49,571 nt of DNA, taken from contig CALXIP010000005.1 of assembly GCA_944388395.1 (NCBI GenBank), forward strand, positions 1 to 49,571. The letters are read 5' to 3'. Shown piece after piece: positions 1 through 8,251 of this stretch. The position numbers and the translations under genes were made by a program. The notes beneath the pieces were generated by a model. That model worked only from the letters and a program-made list of their open reading frames with translations. It was not told the DNA's origin and searched no databases. The DNA comes from an uncultured Ruthenibacterium sp. (GTDB lineage Bacteria > Bacillota > Clostridia > Oscillospirales > Ruminococcaceae). Positions within the stretch are counted from its first letter, which is position 1, and each line of letters opens with the position of its first letter.

Positions 1-234
1 CCCGGCGATCCGGGGACCTTTTTTGTCCTGCAACAGGCCCCCCAGCACGCACCCGATGCCGAAAAAGCAGATGACAAAACTGAAGATCATGGCCCCGTCG
101 GCTTCGTTCAGCCCGTAGCCCTGGCAAACGCTTTTTTGAAACACGCCCCAGGCCGAGGGAATGCCCGTCAGCACCTGAATGGCGGCGCCCGCGGCCAGAA
201 TGCTCCAGCGGTGTTTTTTCAAAAACTGCTGCAT
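1..234 (-). CDS. MFS transporter, N-terminal part (cut by window edge)
   Basis: The first 78 residues of a major facilitator carrier are visible; the rest lies outside the window. A first membrane helix follows a short basic start (MQQFLKKHRW), with the WGVF segment near residues 29-32. A second helix ends in a GG-LQDKKGPR stretch (about 65-75), the usual cytoplasmic loop motif between helices 2 and 3 of MFS proteins. The layout resembles the OxlT-like (oxalate/formate antiporter) group, which exchanges small organic acids, but the substrate cannot be told from this piece. The ATG at 234 is preceded by AAAGGAG about ten bases upstream. It is followed on the same strand by nothing else in the window and is separated from aspS by a terminator. 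Confidence 0.8.
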   Translation of the reverse strand, partial: MQQFLKKHRWSILAAGAAIQVLTGIPSAWGVFQKSVCQGYGLNEADGAMIFSFVICFFGIGCVLGGLLQDKKGPRIAG

Positions 235-293
235 ACTCCACGCTCCTTTCGTGGAAGTATGGGACGGACCGGGCCAAAAAATACGAAAAAAAA

Positions 294-318
294 AGAGAGG
301 CGTCTCGCCTCTCTTTTT
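294..318 (-). terminator. Intrinsic terminator after aspS
   Basis: An 8-bp GC-rich stem (295-302 with 306-313) and 3-base loop are flanked by A and T runs, so on the minus strand a U tract follows. It sits just past the aspS stop. Confidence 0.85.
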
Positions 319-321
319 CGT

Positions 322-2109
322 TTATTCTTCGGTTTTGGGCACATAGGCAATGGACAGATCGTCCAATTGCTTCTGCTCCACGGTCTCCGGGCAGCCGGAC
401 ATGGGCTCGCCGGCGTTCTGCACCTTGGGGAAGGCGATCACGTCGCGGATGGAGTCCTTCTTCAGCATCAGCATCACCAGCCGGTCGAAGCCGAAGGCCA
501 TGCCGCCGTGGGGCGGCGCACCGTAGCGGTAAGCGTCCATCAGGAAGCCGAAGCTCTCCCGGGCGCGCTCTTCGGTAAAGCCCAGCGCACGGAACATCCG
601 GTCCTGCAGAGCCGGGTCGTTGATGCGGATGGAGCCGCCGCCCACCTCACAGCCGTTGAGCACCATGTCATAGGCTTTGGCGCGGCAGGCGCCGGGGTCG
701 CTCTCCACCTTGTCCAGGTCCTCGTCCTTGGGCATGGTGAACGGGTGGTGCTTGGCCATGTAGCGGCCCTCTTCCTCGCTGTACTCGAACAAGGGGAAGT
801 CGGTGACCCACAGGAAGTTGAATTTGTCCTTGTCGATGAGCTCGTACTTTTCCGCCACAGCCAGACGCACCGCACCCAGAATGGTGCAGGCTTTTTCGCT
901 GTTTGCATCCGCCGCCAGCAGCAGCACGTCGCCCTGGGCGAAATCCGCCGCGGCATACAGTGCGCGGATCTCCTCTTCGGTGAGGAACTTTTCAAAGCTG
1001 GAAGACTTGGCGTCCGCGGTCCAGCGGGTGTAGGCAAGGCCCTTGGCCCCGTAGGTCTTGGCCACCTCCACCAGCTTGTCGATCTCCTTGCGGCTGAGCT
1101 TGTCCGCCATGCCCTTCACATTGATGGCGCGCACGCTGCCGCCGCCTTCCACCGCCGAGCGGAACACCACGAACTGGCTGGTGCGCACCGCGTCCGTCAC
1201 ATCCATCAGCTCCAGGCCGAACCGGGTGTCGGGCTTGTCGGAGCCGAACCGGGCCATGGCCTCGGCGTAGGGCATGCGCAGGAACGGGGTTTCCACTTCC
1301 ACGTTCAAAATCTCTTTGAACAGCTTTTTCACCAGGCCCTCGTTGACGGTCATGATGTCTTCTTCCGTAGCGAAGCTCATCTCCATGTCCACCTGGGTGA
1401 ACTCGGGCTGGCGGTCGGCGCGCAGATCCTCGTCCCGGAAGCAGCGGGCGATCTGGAAGTACCGGTCAAAGCCGGACAGCATCAGGATCTGCTTGTACAG
1501 CTGCGGAGACTGGGGCAGCGCATAAAAATGGCCGGGCTGCACGCGGCTGGGCACCAGATAGTCCCGGGCGCCTTCGGGCGTGGATTTGATGAGCATGGGG
1601 GTCTCGATCTCCACGAAGTGATTGTCGCAGTAATAATTGCGGATCAGCTGCGCGATTTTGGACCGCAGCACGATGGGCTCGTGCATGGACGGACGGCGCA
1701 GGTCCAGATAACGGTATTTCAGGCGCAGCTGGTCGTTGACGTTGATGCCGTCCCGCACCTCAAAGGGCGTGGTCTCGGCCTCGCTGAGGACCCGCAGTTC
1801 GGTGACGAACAGCTCCACCTCGCCGGTGGGGATCTTGTCGGTCTTGGCGTCCCGTTCGCGCAGAACACCTTTGGCGATGACCACGTACTCGCTTTTCAGG
1901 CTGCCGGCTTTTTCAAACACAGCCTTGTCGGTGGAATCGTCAAAAATCAGCTGCAGGATGCCGGTGTTGTCCCGCAGATCGGCAAAGATGATGCCGCCCT
2001 TGTCCCGGCATTTGGCAATGGAGCCGGCAACGGTCATTTCCGTGCCCGCGTCCTTGGCCCGCAAAGCGCCCACATAATGGGTGCGGCGCAGATTACCCAT
2101 GGTTTCCAT
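322..2109 (-). CDS. aspS: Aspartyl-tRNA synthetase
   Basis: This class II enzyme charges tRNA-Asp with aspartate in the cytoplasm. At 595 residues it has full bacterial length. An N-terminal OB-fold anticodon domain occupies about residues 1-110. The catalytic core shows motif 2 (RCFRDEDLRADRQPEF) and motif 3 (GMAFGFDRLVMLM), split by the bacterial GAD insertion, with HHPFTMP typical of bacterial AspRS. The start at 2109 is chosen because AAGGAG lies eight bases upstream; the internal ATG three codons later has no such site. It is transcribed from its own promoter just downstream of the DUF1015 gene and ends in a hairpin terminator. In many Firmicutes aspS sits next to hisS; here hisS is about 4 kb away on the same strand. 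Confidence 0.97.
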   Translation of the reverse strand: METMGNLRRTHYVGALRAKDAGTEMTVAGSIAKCRDKGGIIFADLRDNTGILQLIFDDSTDKAVFEKAGSLKSEYVVIAKGVLRERDAKTDKIPTGEVELFVTELRVLSEAETTPFEVRDGINVNDQLRLKYRYLDLRRPSMHEPIVLRSKIAQLIRNYYCDNHFVEIETPMLIKSTPEGARDYLVPSRVQPGHFYALPQSPQLYKQILMLSGFDRYFQIARCFRDEDLRADRQPEFTQVDMEMSFATEEDIMTVNEGLVKKLFKEILNVEVETPFLRMPYAEAMARFGSDKPDTRFGLELMDVTDAVRTSQFVVFRSAVEGGGSVRAINVKGMADKLSRKEIDKLVEVAKTYGAKGLAYTRWTADAKSSSFEKFLTEEEIRALYAAADFAQGDVLLLAADANSEKACTILGAVRLAVAEKYELIDKDKFNFLWVTDFPLFEYSEEEGRYMAKHHPFTMPKDEDLDKVESDPGACRAKAYDMVLNGCEVGGGSIRINDPALQDRMFRALGFTEERARESFGFLMDAYRYGAPPHGGMAFGFDRLVMLMLKKDSIRDVIAFPKVQNAGEPMSGCPETVEQKQLDDLSIAYVPKTEE

Positions 2110-2144
2110 GAAACATTCTCCTTACGATTGTGAAATCCTCTAAC

Positions 2145-2173
2145 AGTATACCGCCTCAGGCGCGGTTTTACAA
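2145..2173 (-). promoter_or_regulatory. Promoter for aspS
   Basis: On the minus strand TTGTAA (2168-2173) and TATACT (2145-2150) are 17 bp apart and lie about 35 bp ahead of the aspS start. The -35 box overlaps the stop codon of the DUF1015 gene. Confidence 0.6.
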
Positions 2174-3442
2174 GATTTTCCGACATTCCAGATAATAGCG
2201 TTTTTCCTGGGCATGACCCATGGAGAAGGTCTTTTTGGGCAGCACCCCGCCCAGCACCACGCCCCGGAAGAGATCGCTTTTTTGAAAATCGGGCAAAAGC
2301 ACGCCCACAGCCCCCTGCTGTGCCAGGCGGCGCACCTCGTCCCGGCCGTGGATGTAGTCCACCCGCGCGCCCGGGTTCTCCCGGCCAAAGTCCGCCAGAA
2401 ACGCCTCCAGCGTGCCCACGGCCAGCGGGCGGGGCGGGTTGGCCGCCCCCAGCGTCAGCGTTTTTTCGCCGTCGGTCAGGCCGAACGTCTGCGGGGCACC
2501 GTCGTTCTCCGACGCACCGCCATGGGCCTGCAGCCAGGCGCGGAAAGCGTCGGCCAGCACGCCGAACGACGTGCCGAACACCGCCCGGTGGATGGGCTCC
2601 ACCCGAATGGCGGGGCAGTGAATGTTCTCCAGCTCCACCAGGCACCAGCGGGCCGGATGGGTCTCTTTTTCGGCCTCGGTCAGGCCGGCTTTCACCTCTT
2701 CCCAGGCTGCTTTGGCCGTGGCCAGCGAGTGATTGCCGTCTCCCACCGCCATGGCCAGCGGCGCGCGGCCCGCCGCCTCGGGATACTTTGCGTCAAAGGC
2801 CGCCTGCGTGCCCAGCGCTTCCAACGCGTTCTCCACGGCGGCGATGTCCGCCGGGTCGGTCACGGCCCAGCCTGCCACCCGGCCGCCGCCCAGCATCAGG
2901 GACGTGTCGTACAGTTTGCGCAGCCGATCCTTTCGGGCGCCCAGGGGCTCCACCACGGTCCTTTGCTCGTCATCGATGAGCATCAGAATATGGGGCGTTT
3001 CCAGCGCGGCGCCCCGCCGTACCGCCAGCCGGGGCGGAATGCGCTCGGCCACCGTATTCTCCGAGGGGCGCACCGGCGGCTGCGCGCCGGGCCGGTAATC
3101 GTAGGCCTCCAGGTCCACTGCGCCCACCAGGCCCTGGCGCACGCCGCTCTCCGTGGTTCGCTCCACGTACACAAAGCCGTGGACGGCGCGGGTCAGCACC
3201 CGGTCCAGATACTCGTTCATGGTGCGGTGAATGGCTTCGATGCGCGCCGCTTCATCGGGCGCGCCCAGATAGGCCTCCGGCAGGGTGATGTGCAAAGCGC
3301 CGGGCACGTCCCGGCACATCTCTTCGGCCTGCTGCCAGTACTCCGGCCGGCTGGTGAACTGATCGCAGGCCAGCGCCGCCCATTTTTCCAGGTTGATGCT
3401 CTCGTCGGGCAACAGAATGTCCGCCGCGCAGAATGGTTTCAT
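2168..3442 (-). CDS. DUF1015 family protein
   Basis: A 424-residue soluble protein recognised as DUF1015 (COG4198). The N-terminus (ADILLPDESI, then WAALACDQFTSRPEYWQ) and the central GDGNHSLATAK segment (about residues 240-250) are the hallmarks of that family. It is widespread in Clostridia and has no settled biochemical role that I can vouch for. The length is normal for the family. The ATG at 3442 follows a GGGGGGAG ribosome site. It is a single-gene unit divergent from an EamA transporter, with its own promoter. Confidence 0.85.
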   Translation of the reverse strand: MKPFCAADILLPDESINLEKWAALACDQFTSRPEYWQQAEEMCRDVPGALHITLPEAYLGAPDEAARIEAIHRTMNEYLDRVLTRAVHGFVYVERTTESGVRQGLVGAVDLEAYDYRPGAQPPVRPSENTVAERIPPRLAVRRGAALETPHILMLIDDEQRTVVEPLGARKDRLRKLYDTSLMLGGGRVAGWAVTDPADIAAVENALEALGTQAAFDAKYPEAAGRAPLAMAVGDGNHSLATAKAAWEEVKAGLTEAEKETHPARWCLVELENIHCPAIRVEPIHRAVFGTSFGVLADAFRAWLQAHGGASENDGAPQTFGLTDGEKTLTLGAANPPRPLAVGTLEAFLADFGRENPGARVDYIHGRDEVRRLAQQGAVGVLLPDFQKSDLFRGVVLGGVLPKKTFSMGHAQEKRYYLECRKIL

Positions 3443-3475
3443 GTTCTCTCCCCCCGTGCTCTCTCATATCTTTTT

Positions 3476-3504
3476 ATGATAGGCGATGCCGCCTGTTTTT
3501 GCAA
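3476..3504 (-). promoter_or_regulatory. Promoter for the DUF1015 gene
   Basis: TTGCAA (3499-3504) and TATCAT (3476-3481) on the minus strand are separated by 17 bp. The -35 box falls just ahead of the divergent EamA start. Confidence 0.55.
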
Positions 3505-3518
3505 GGGGGAATGAGACC

Positions 3519-4352
3519 ATGAAACAAACGAACGGCGCTTTGTGGCTGGTGCTGGCGGCGCTTTTGTGCAGCACCGGCGGCGTGTGCATCAAACTGGTGC
3601 CCTGGTCGCCCATGGCGGTGAACGGCGCCCGGTGCGCGGTGGCCGCCGCCGTGACCGGGCTGTTTCTGGCCGCACAGCACCGCCGCCTGCGCTGGAACGC
3701 CACGGTGGCCTGCGGGGCGCTGAGCCTTGCCCTGACCACCATCTTTTACGCCTTTGCCACCAAGCTGACCAGTGCCGCCTGCGCCGTGCTGCTGATGTAC
3801 ACCTCCCCCATCTGGGTCCTGACCGTTCAGCGACTGCGGGGCCAGCGGCTGGAAAAGCGGGAGGCACGGGCCGCGGCGGGCGTGTTTCTGGGCCTTCTGT
3901 TCTTTGTGTGGGACGGCCTTTCCGCCGGGCGGCTGGCGGGCAACGTACTGGGGCTGTGCAGCGGCGTGTGCTACGCGGGGGTGTTCCTGTTCGGCGCGGA
4001 CAAAGAGGGCGACGCCGCTTCCTCCTCCCTGTTCGGCCAGCTGATCGGCGCGGCGGCGGGGCTGCCCTTTCTGCTGCTGGAGCAGGACTTCTCCGCCGTG
4101 CCCCTTGGCTGCGTGGCCATTCTGGGCATTTTTCAGCTGGGGCTTTCCTATGTGTGCATGTCCCGGGGGCTGGCGGGCACCAGCGCCGGTGCCGCCAGCC
4201 TCATCACCGCACTGGAGCCTCTGCTCTCCCCGGTATGGGTGGCCCTTTTCTGCGGCGAGATGCCCGGCCGGGCCGCACTGCCCGGGATGGCGCTGGTGCT
4301 GGCCAGTGTGCTGTACTCTCAGCTCGGAGCTAAAAATGTCAAAAGTTCTTGA
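3519..4352 (+). CDS. EamA/DMT family transporter
   Basis: An integral membrane carrier of the drug/metabolite transporter superfamily, 277 residues with about ten hydrophobic helices arranged as two EamA repeats. A GG-rich turn between the halves and the C-terminal repeat with an S-LEPL segment (SLITALEPLLSP) are typical. Such proteins usually export amino acids, nucleobases or other metabolites; the substrate is unknown here. The ATG at 3519 is preferred over one at 3486 because AGGGGG lies eight to nine bases ahead of it. The gene stands alone, and its last bases overlap the first operator of the next unit. Confidence 0.88.
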   Translation: MKQTNGALWLVLAALLCSTGGVCIKLVPWSPMAVNGARCAVAAAVTGLFLAAQHRRLRWNATVACGALSLALTTIFYAFATKLTSAACAVLLMYTSPIWVLTVQRLRGQRLEKREARAAAGVFLGLLFFVWDGLSAGRLAGNVLGLCSGVCYAGVFLFGADKEGDAASSSLFGQLIGAAAGLPFLLLEQDFSAVPLGCVAILGIFQLGLSYVCMSRGLAGTSAGAASLITALEPLLSPVWVALFCGEMPGRAALPGMALVLASVLYSQLGAKNVKSS

Positions 4353-4400
4353 CACATCTTCCGCGCTGTGCTAGCATGAAATTGTCAAAAGAATTTGACA
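4337..4400 (+). promoter_or_regulatory. Promoter with two copies of an 18-bp operator
   Basis: TTGACA (4349-4354) and TAGCAT (4372-4377) are exactly 17 bp apart. The dyad TGTCAA-N6-TTGACA occurs twice, at 4337-4354 (its right arm is the -35 box) and at 4383-4400 (over and just after the expected transcription start). It precedes the small membrane protein/XRE pair and looks like the repressor's own binding site. Confidence 0.75.
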
Positions 4401-4424
4401 TTTCATACAGAGAGGAGCATGGAT

Positions 4425-4712
4425 ATGCCGGCAGGTGCCTTGATTTTTCTGGTGGTCCTTTTGATTTTCGCAGGTCTGGACGTATTTTTGGTGGTGACGC
4501 TGTTTCACCCCGGGGACGAGCGCGGCCAGCTGATGGTGTGGAAGGCGGGCAGCCATACGCTGCTGGTGATGAGCCTGGTGCTGGTGCTGAACGTGGCACA
4601 CAATATGGTGACGGGCCAGCCGGAAATGGTGAACCCCTTCACCCATCTGACCATCACCGCCATCGTGTATTTCTGCACCTTGCTGTACTTTAAAAGGAAG
4701 CACGGTGGCTGA
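4425..4712 (+). CDS. Small membrane protein paired with an XRE repressor
   Basis: A 95-residue protein with three predicted membrane helices (about residues 5-25, 43-63 and 72-90) and a short polar loop. I do not recognise a named family. The ATG at 4425 is chosen because AGGAG lies seven bases upstream; the ATG at 4419 would leave almost no spacing. The stop overlaps the start of the following XRE gene by eight bases, so the two are translationally coupled. Small two- to three-helix proteins encoded with a 66-70 residue XRE regulator are common in Firmicutes, where the membrane partner may sense a signal or be the regulated product; which one applies here is not known. Confidence 0.75.
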   Translation: MPAGALIFLVVLLIFAGLDVFLVVTLFHPGDERGQLMVWKAGSHTLLVMSLVLVLNVAHNMVTGQPEMVNPFTHLTITAIVYFCTLLYFKRKHGG

Positions 4713-4905
4713 GATGGAAAATCAGATCCGCGCCCGGCGCAAGGCGCTGGGCCTGTCCCAGGAAGAGCTGGCGCGCCGGTGCGGCGTGTCCCGCCAGACG
4801 GTGAACGCCATTGAGAACAACAAATATGACCCCACGCTGGCGCTGGCCTTTCACCTGGCCAAAGAACTGGAGACCACGGTGGACCAGCTGTTTTCCTGCC
4901 CGTGA
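4705..4905 (+). CDS. Short XRE-family transcriptional regulator
   Basis: A 66-residue protein that is almost entirely one Cro/C1-type helix-turn-helix. The helices are formed by LSQEELARRCGVSRQTVNAIE (written here as two adjoining segments, LSQEELARRC and GVSRQTVNAIE), followed by the common NNKYDPTLALAF and LFSCP end. It starts with GTG at 4705, six bases after AAAGGA; an ATG at 4714 is possible but too far from that site. It overlaps the membrane gene before it, and the twin 18-bp dyads at the promoter of the pair are its probable targets, which would make the unit autoregulated. Confidence 0.9.
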   Translation: MAEMENQIRARRKALGLSQEELARRCGVSRQTVNAIENNKYDPTLALAFHLAKELETTVDQLFSCP

Positions 4906-4942
4906 TTTTGTGGTAAAGTGATAGCAGAAGGGGGCGGTTCCG

Positions 4943-6142
4943 ATGAAAAAACGAGTGGCTGCGCTGACGCTGGCGGCGGCTCTGCTGGCCGGCTGCACAG
5001 GGGCGGACGGCGAGATTCCCGATCGGGGCGAAGTGCTGGCGTATGTGGATGAGCTCTGCGCCGAACCCTACCGGGAAGTGAGCCGGGAACTGGTGGCCGA
5101 AACGCCGGATGACATGGAATACCGCTTTGAGACCGACCGGGGCCTGCACTTTACGGCTCACAGCTATCTGAGCCCCGTTTACATCGATGCCAGCAAGACA
5201 TCCTTTTACACCCCCGAGATCTCCTGCGACTATGTGAGCGCGGTGCACCGGCTGTACTCGGACGATGTAAAAGCCAGCCTGTCCCGGTGCCCGCTGTACC
5301 GGGAAAAAGACGGCTGGATGGTCGTTCTGCAGTTTTCGGACCTGGATGCGGCGGCGGATGCGGTGACGAAGGCCGACGAAATTTACGCGGCGGAACTGGC
5401 CTTTAACAGCCCGGAATTTCTGGCGCAGCATCCGGTGGCCAGCACGCATCTGGCGTGGTATGCTTCCGAAGAAGCAGCCCGGGCCCACGAGCGCTGGGTG
5501 AACCTGACGGACCTGGCCGTGACCGGGCAAAACGACCGCGAAGCCCTGTACAAAGAGCTGGCCGACCGGTACGCCCAGCTGTGCGTGGACGGGCAGATCA
5601 CGGACAGCACCGTGCCCGCCGAATACCTGGCGGACAAGCACGTTTCCCTTTTGGACACGCTGAAGCTGGACGGGCGGACCATGGCCTACGACCTGGAGGA
5701 CAACCCGTTTTCCACCTACGGGCTGACCACGGACGATTACTGCTACGCCTGGTACAGCGACGAAGCACAAACCTACCGGCTGGTGATGGACGTGGGATTT
5801 GCCACCGAACAGTCCAGCTATCCCCTGATCAACCGGGAGTACGTCCGGGCTTTGGGCGGGCGCTATTCGCTGGAGATCCGGGGCGACCGGTACCGAAGCA
5901 GCTGGACCATCGGCGAAAACACCTGGCACATGGAAACTCTGTACAAAGACGGGGCCATTCGCTCGGTGCAGGTGGAGAAAAACGGGCAGCCGCTGGAACT
6001 GGACCTTGTGACCGTGGACGAGGACGCCCGCGTGGGCGCCACCTTCTGCGCGGGGGTCAGCGCCGAAGATTTCTGCAAGCTGTTCGATTTGCGCTTTGAG
6101 GCGGACGAGCCCGGGCGCACCCTGCGCTTTTTCAGCAAATAA
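4943..6142 (+). CDS. Lipoprotein of unknown function
   Basis: A 399-residue exported lipoprotein. The signal is clear: KKR, a hydrophobic stretch, and a lipobox LLAGC with Cys18 as the lipid anchor. The mature part is acidic and rich in Tyr, Asp and Glu, with no internal membrane helix and no catalytic motif I can name. A repeated beta-rich character in the last 150 residues suggests a folded extracellular domain. The ATG follows AGAAGGGGG. It begins 37 bp after the XRE gene and might be cotranscribed with it. It ends at a perfect 30-bp palindromic terminator shared with hisS. Confidence 0.8.
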   Translation: MKKRVAALTLAAALLAGCTGADGEIPDRGEVLAYVDELCAEPYREVSRELVAETPDDMEYRFETDRGLHFTAHSYLSPVYIDASKTSFYTPEISCDYVSAVHRLYSDDVKASLSRCPLYREKDGWMVVLQFSDLDAAADAVTKADEIYAAELAFNSPEFLAQHPVASTHLAWYASEEAARAHERWVNLTDLAVTGQNDREALYKELADRYAQLCVDGQITDSTVPAEYLADKHVSLLDTLKLDGRTMAYDLEDNPFSTYGLTTDDYCYAWYSDEAQTYRLVMDVGFATEQSSYPLINREYVRALGGRYSLEIRGDRYRSSWTIGENTWHMETLYKDGAIRSVQVEKNGQPLELDLVTVDEDARVGATFCAGVSAEDFCKLFDLRFEADEPGRTLRFFSK

Positions 6143-6150
6143 AAAAACAG

Positions 6151-6180
6151 AGGACCGGTTCCCCGCGGGGAACCGGTCCT
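6151..6180. terminator. Bidirectional terminator between lipoprotein gene and hisS
   Basis: A perfect 30-bp palindrome with A run on the left and T run on the right. It can serve both converging genes. Confidence 0.9.
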
Positions 6181-6186
6181 TTTCGC

Positions 6187-7425
6187 TTATTGAATGGTTT
6201 TGATCTCGGGATACTTGTCCGCAAAGCATACGGCGGCATATCCGTTCTGTGCCAGACGGTCGATCTGCTTGCCCACTTTTTTGCCCGCGGCAAGCACCGT
6301 GACGGCGTACTCCTGCCGCAGCTGTGCGGCCGTGGCCAGCACCCCGGCAAAATCCGCACCCGGGGCATACAGCAGCGCCAGCCGTTTCTTCTCGGCCGGG
6401 ACCGTGAAGCCCTGGTCCAGCAGAATGGCGCAGATGCGCTCAAACCCGATGGAGAAGCCCACCGCCGGCACCTTCTGGCCCAAAAATTTGCCCACCATGT
6501 TGTCATAACGGCCGCCGCCGGCCACCGCGCCCGAGAAGCCGGCGCAGCTGACCTCGAACACCATGCCGGTGTAATAGCCCTGCCCGCGCACCAGCGACGG
6601 GTCGTAGGCGACGGCATAGGCGCCGTCCGCCAGCTTTTCCACGGTGTCGATCACATAGCGCACGTTATCGCCCAGGCTCTTGTCCGCGCACAGTCCGGCC
6701 ACGTCCGCAAGGCCCACCTGGCCTTTTTCCAAAAAGGCGCTCAGGGCAGCCACCGCGCTCTCCGGGCACTGTTTTTCCCGCAGTTCCGCGGCCACGCCCT
6801 CGGCTCCGATCTTATCCAGCTTGTCAAAGCTGACGCACACCGAATCCAGGCTGTCGGCGGCAAAACCCATGCCCTCCAGCATCTGCCGCAGCAGACGGCG
6901 GTCGTTGATGTGCACCGTGAAATCCCGGAAGCCGATGGCCATCAGCGCACGGGCAGTCACGTCGATCAGTTCCACCTCGGCGTTGGGGCTCTCGTCGCCC
7001 AGAATATCGATGTCGCACTGCACAAACTCGCGCAGGCGGCCCTTCTGCGGCCGCTCGGCTCGGTACACCCGGTCGGTCTGAATGACCTTGAAGGGGCTGG
7101 GCAGCTGCTCCTTGTTGGCCGCATAATAGCGGGACAGCGGCAGCGTCAAATCGTACCGCAGGCCCATGTCGGACAGATCTTTCTCCTGGCCGCCGGCCAG
7201 CGCCTTCTGCAGCTTTTCGCCGCGCTTCAGCACTTTGAAGATCAGGTTCAGATTGTCGCCGCCCTCGCTTTTGTCCAGGTTCTCCATGTCCTCCAGAACC
7301 GGGGTGGCAATGCGCTCAAAGCCGGACGCCCGGTACACGCGCAGGATCTCGCTCTGCACAAAGTCACGGATGCGCTGCTCGGCGGGCAAATAATCTCTCA
7401 TGCCTTTCAACGGGGATGTTTTCAT
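6187..7425 (-). CDS. hisS: Histidyl-tRNA synthetase
   Basis: This class II synthetase charges tRNA-His. The 412-residue protein shows GMRDYLP at the start, motif 2 (RVYRAERPQKGRLREFVQ) and the HisA/HisB signatures LVRGQGYYTGMVFEV and GGGRYDNMVGKF, then the C-terminal anticodon-binding domain (about 325-412). The HisA motif reads RGQGYYTG where the E. coli enzyme has RGLDYYT; a glycine here is found in other bacterial HisRS and need not affect function. The ATG at 7425 follows AAGGAG at seven bases. It lies 11 bp after a CmpB-type membrane gene and is probably read with it. Confidence 0.96.
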   Translation of the reverse strand: MKTSPLKGMRDYLPAEQRIRDFVQSEILRVYRASGFERIATPVLEDMENLDKSEGGDNLNLIFKVLKRGEKLQKALAGGQEKDLSDMGLRYDLTLPLSRYYAANKEQLPSPFKVIQTDRVYRAERPQKGRLREFVQCDIDILGDESPNAEVELIDVTARALMAIGFRDFTVHINDRRLLRQMLEGMGFAADSLDSVCVSFDKLDKIGAEGVAAELREKQCPESAVAALSAFLEKGQVGLADVAGLCADKSLGDNVRYVIDTVEKLADGAYAVAYDPSLVRGQGYYTGMVFEVSCAGFSGAVAGGGRYDNMVGKFLGQKVPAVGFSIGFERICAILLDQGFTVPAEKKRLALLYAPGADFAGVLATAAQLRQEYAVTVLAAGKKVGKQIDRLAQNGYAAVCFADKYPEIKTIQ

Positions 7426-7436
7426 GTGGGGTCTCC

Positions 7437-8225
7437 TTATCCTTTTTTCTCTTTCAGCCAGTCCTTCAGCTGCTCCATGGCTGCCTCATACCGGTGATTT
7501 TTCATCTGGGGAAAAGCGCGCATCAAACGGCGCGCCACATAGTTGCGTCGGTCCAGCATCTCGGCGCGGGCGATGTCCAGCCGCGCCTCAGCCGCGGGCC
7601 GGCGCTCATCCACTTGCGCGTCCACCCGCAGGGCAGCGGTGCCCAGCCGTTCGCTGACCGCATCGCTTCCGTCCCGCAGAAGGCGCGCCACATCGCTGAT
7701 CGCGCCCAGGTCCCGGTCCAGACGGATCAAGGCCTGCACCGTGACCACAATGTCGCACAGCAATGCCACACCGGCCACCACGGCAAGCGCCCGCCCGGGC
7801 GTGCTGTTCAGCGCCTGCACCAGGCGGTGCACCAGCGGCTGAATGCCGCGCATCACCGCCACAATGCACACGCCCCATGCCAGGCTGAACTTCAGGCAAA
7901 TGTATCCGCCCAGATTGAAGGGCTGGTCCGAATAGTCCCACCAGGTGGTGTGAAACAGCTTTTTCAGCGCCCAGCCGCCGGCCAGTTCCAAAACGCTGGC
8001 CAGCACCATTCCCCCCAAAAACAGCGCCAGCGTGCTGCTTTGCACCGGGGCCAGCACCGCCAGCACCGCCGACATGCCAAACCCGTAAATGGGGCACACC
8101 GGTCCGTTCAGAAAGCCGCGGTTCACCAGCTTGCCGGTGTCCACCGTGCAAAAGCACACTTCCAGACACCAGCCCAGGAAAGAGTAAATCAGAAAAAACC
8201 AAAAATAGTCATACAGGGAAAAAAT
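7437..8225 (-). CDS. Putative ABC transporter permease, CmpB type (PF06541)
   Basis: A membrane protein of the family called ABC-transporter type IV (CmpB). The family core is plain: NRGFLNGPVCPIYGFG, a WWDYS motif, then NLGGYICLKFSLAWG, with about six helices and a soluble alpha-helical tail of some 80 residues. The earliest standard start is GTG at 8159, but family-like residues (DYFWFFLIYSFLGWCLEV, split as an N-terminal helix) continue upstream in frame as far as a TGA at 8232-8234. No ATG, GTG or TTG lies between. Translation may begin at ATT (8225) or CTG (8216), or a T6 run (8219-8224) may carry a one-base length change that hides the ATG at 8235. The cellular role of the family is unknown. 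Confidence 0.75.
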   Translation of the reverse strand: MFSLYDYFWFFLIYSFLGWCLEVCFCTVDTGKLVNRGFLNGPVCPIYGFGMSAVLAVLAPVQSSTLALFLGGMVLASVLELAGGWALKKLFHTTWWDYSDQPFNLGGYICLKFSLAWGVCIVAVMRGIQPLVHRLVQALNSTPGRALAVVAGVALLCDIVVTVQALIRLDRDLGAISDVARLLRDGSDAVSERLGTAALRVDAQVDERRPAAEARLDIARAEMLDRRNYVARRLMRAFPQMKNHRYEAAMEQLKDWLKEKKG

Positions 8226-8251
8226 GACGGCTCATCCTCTCTTTCAGGCGG

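Noticed and set aside
136..2133. Long open frame (about 665 codons) on the plus strand opposite aspS
   Set aside because: It mirrors aspS, is rich in His, Gly and Val with no motif, and has no ribosome site. High-GC codon use in aspS leaves the opposite frame open.
2110..2144. T-box leader ahead of aspS, hisS or metG
   Set aside because: The conserved T-box sequence and a specifier-type stem were looked for upstream of each synthetase gene and not found; leaders are short.
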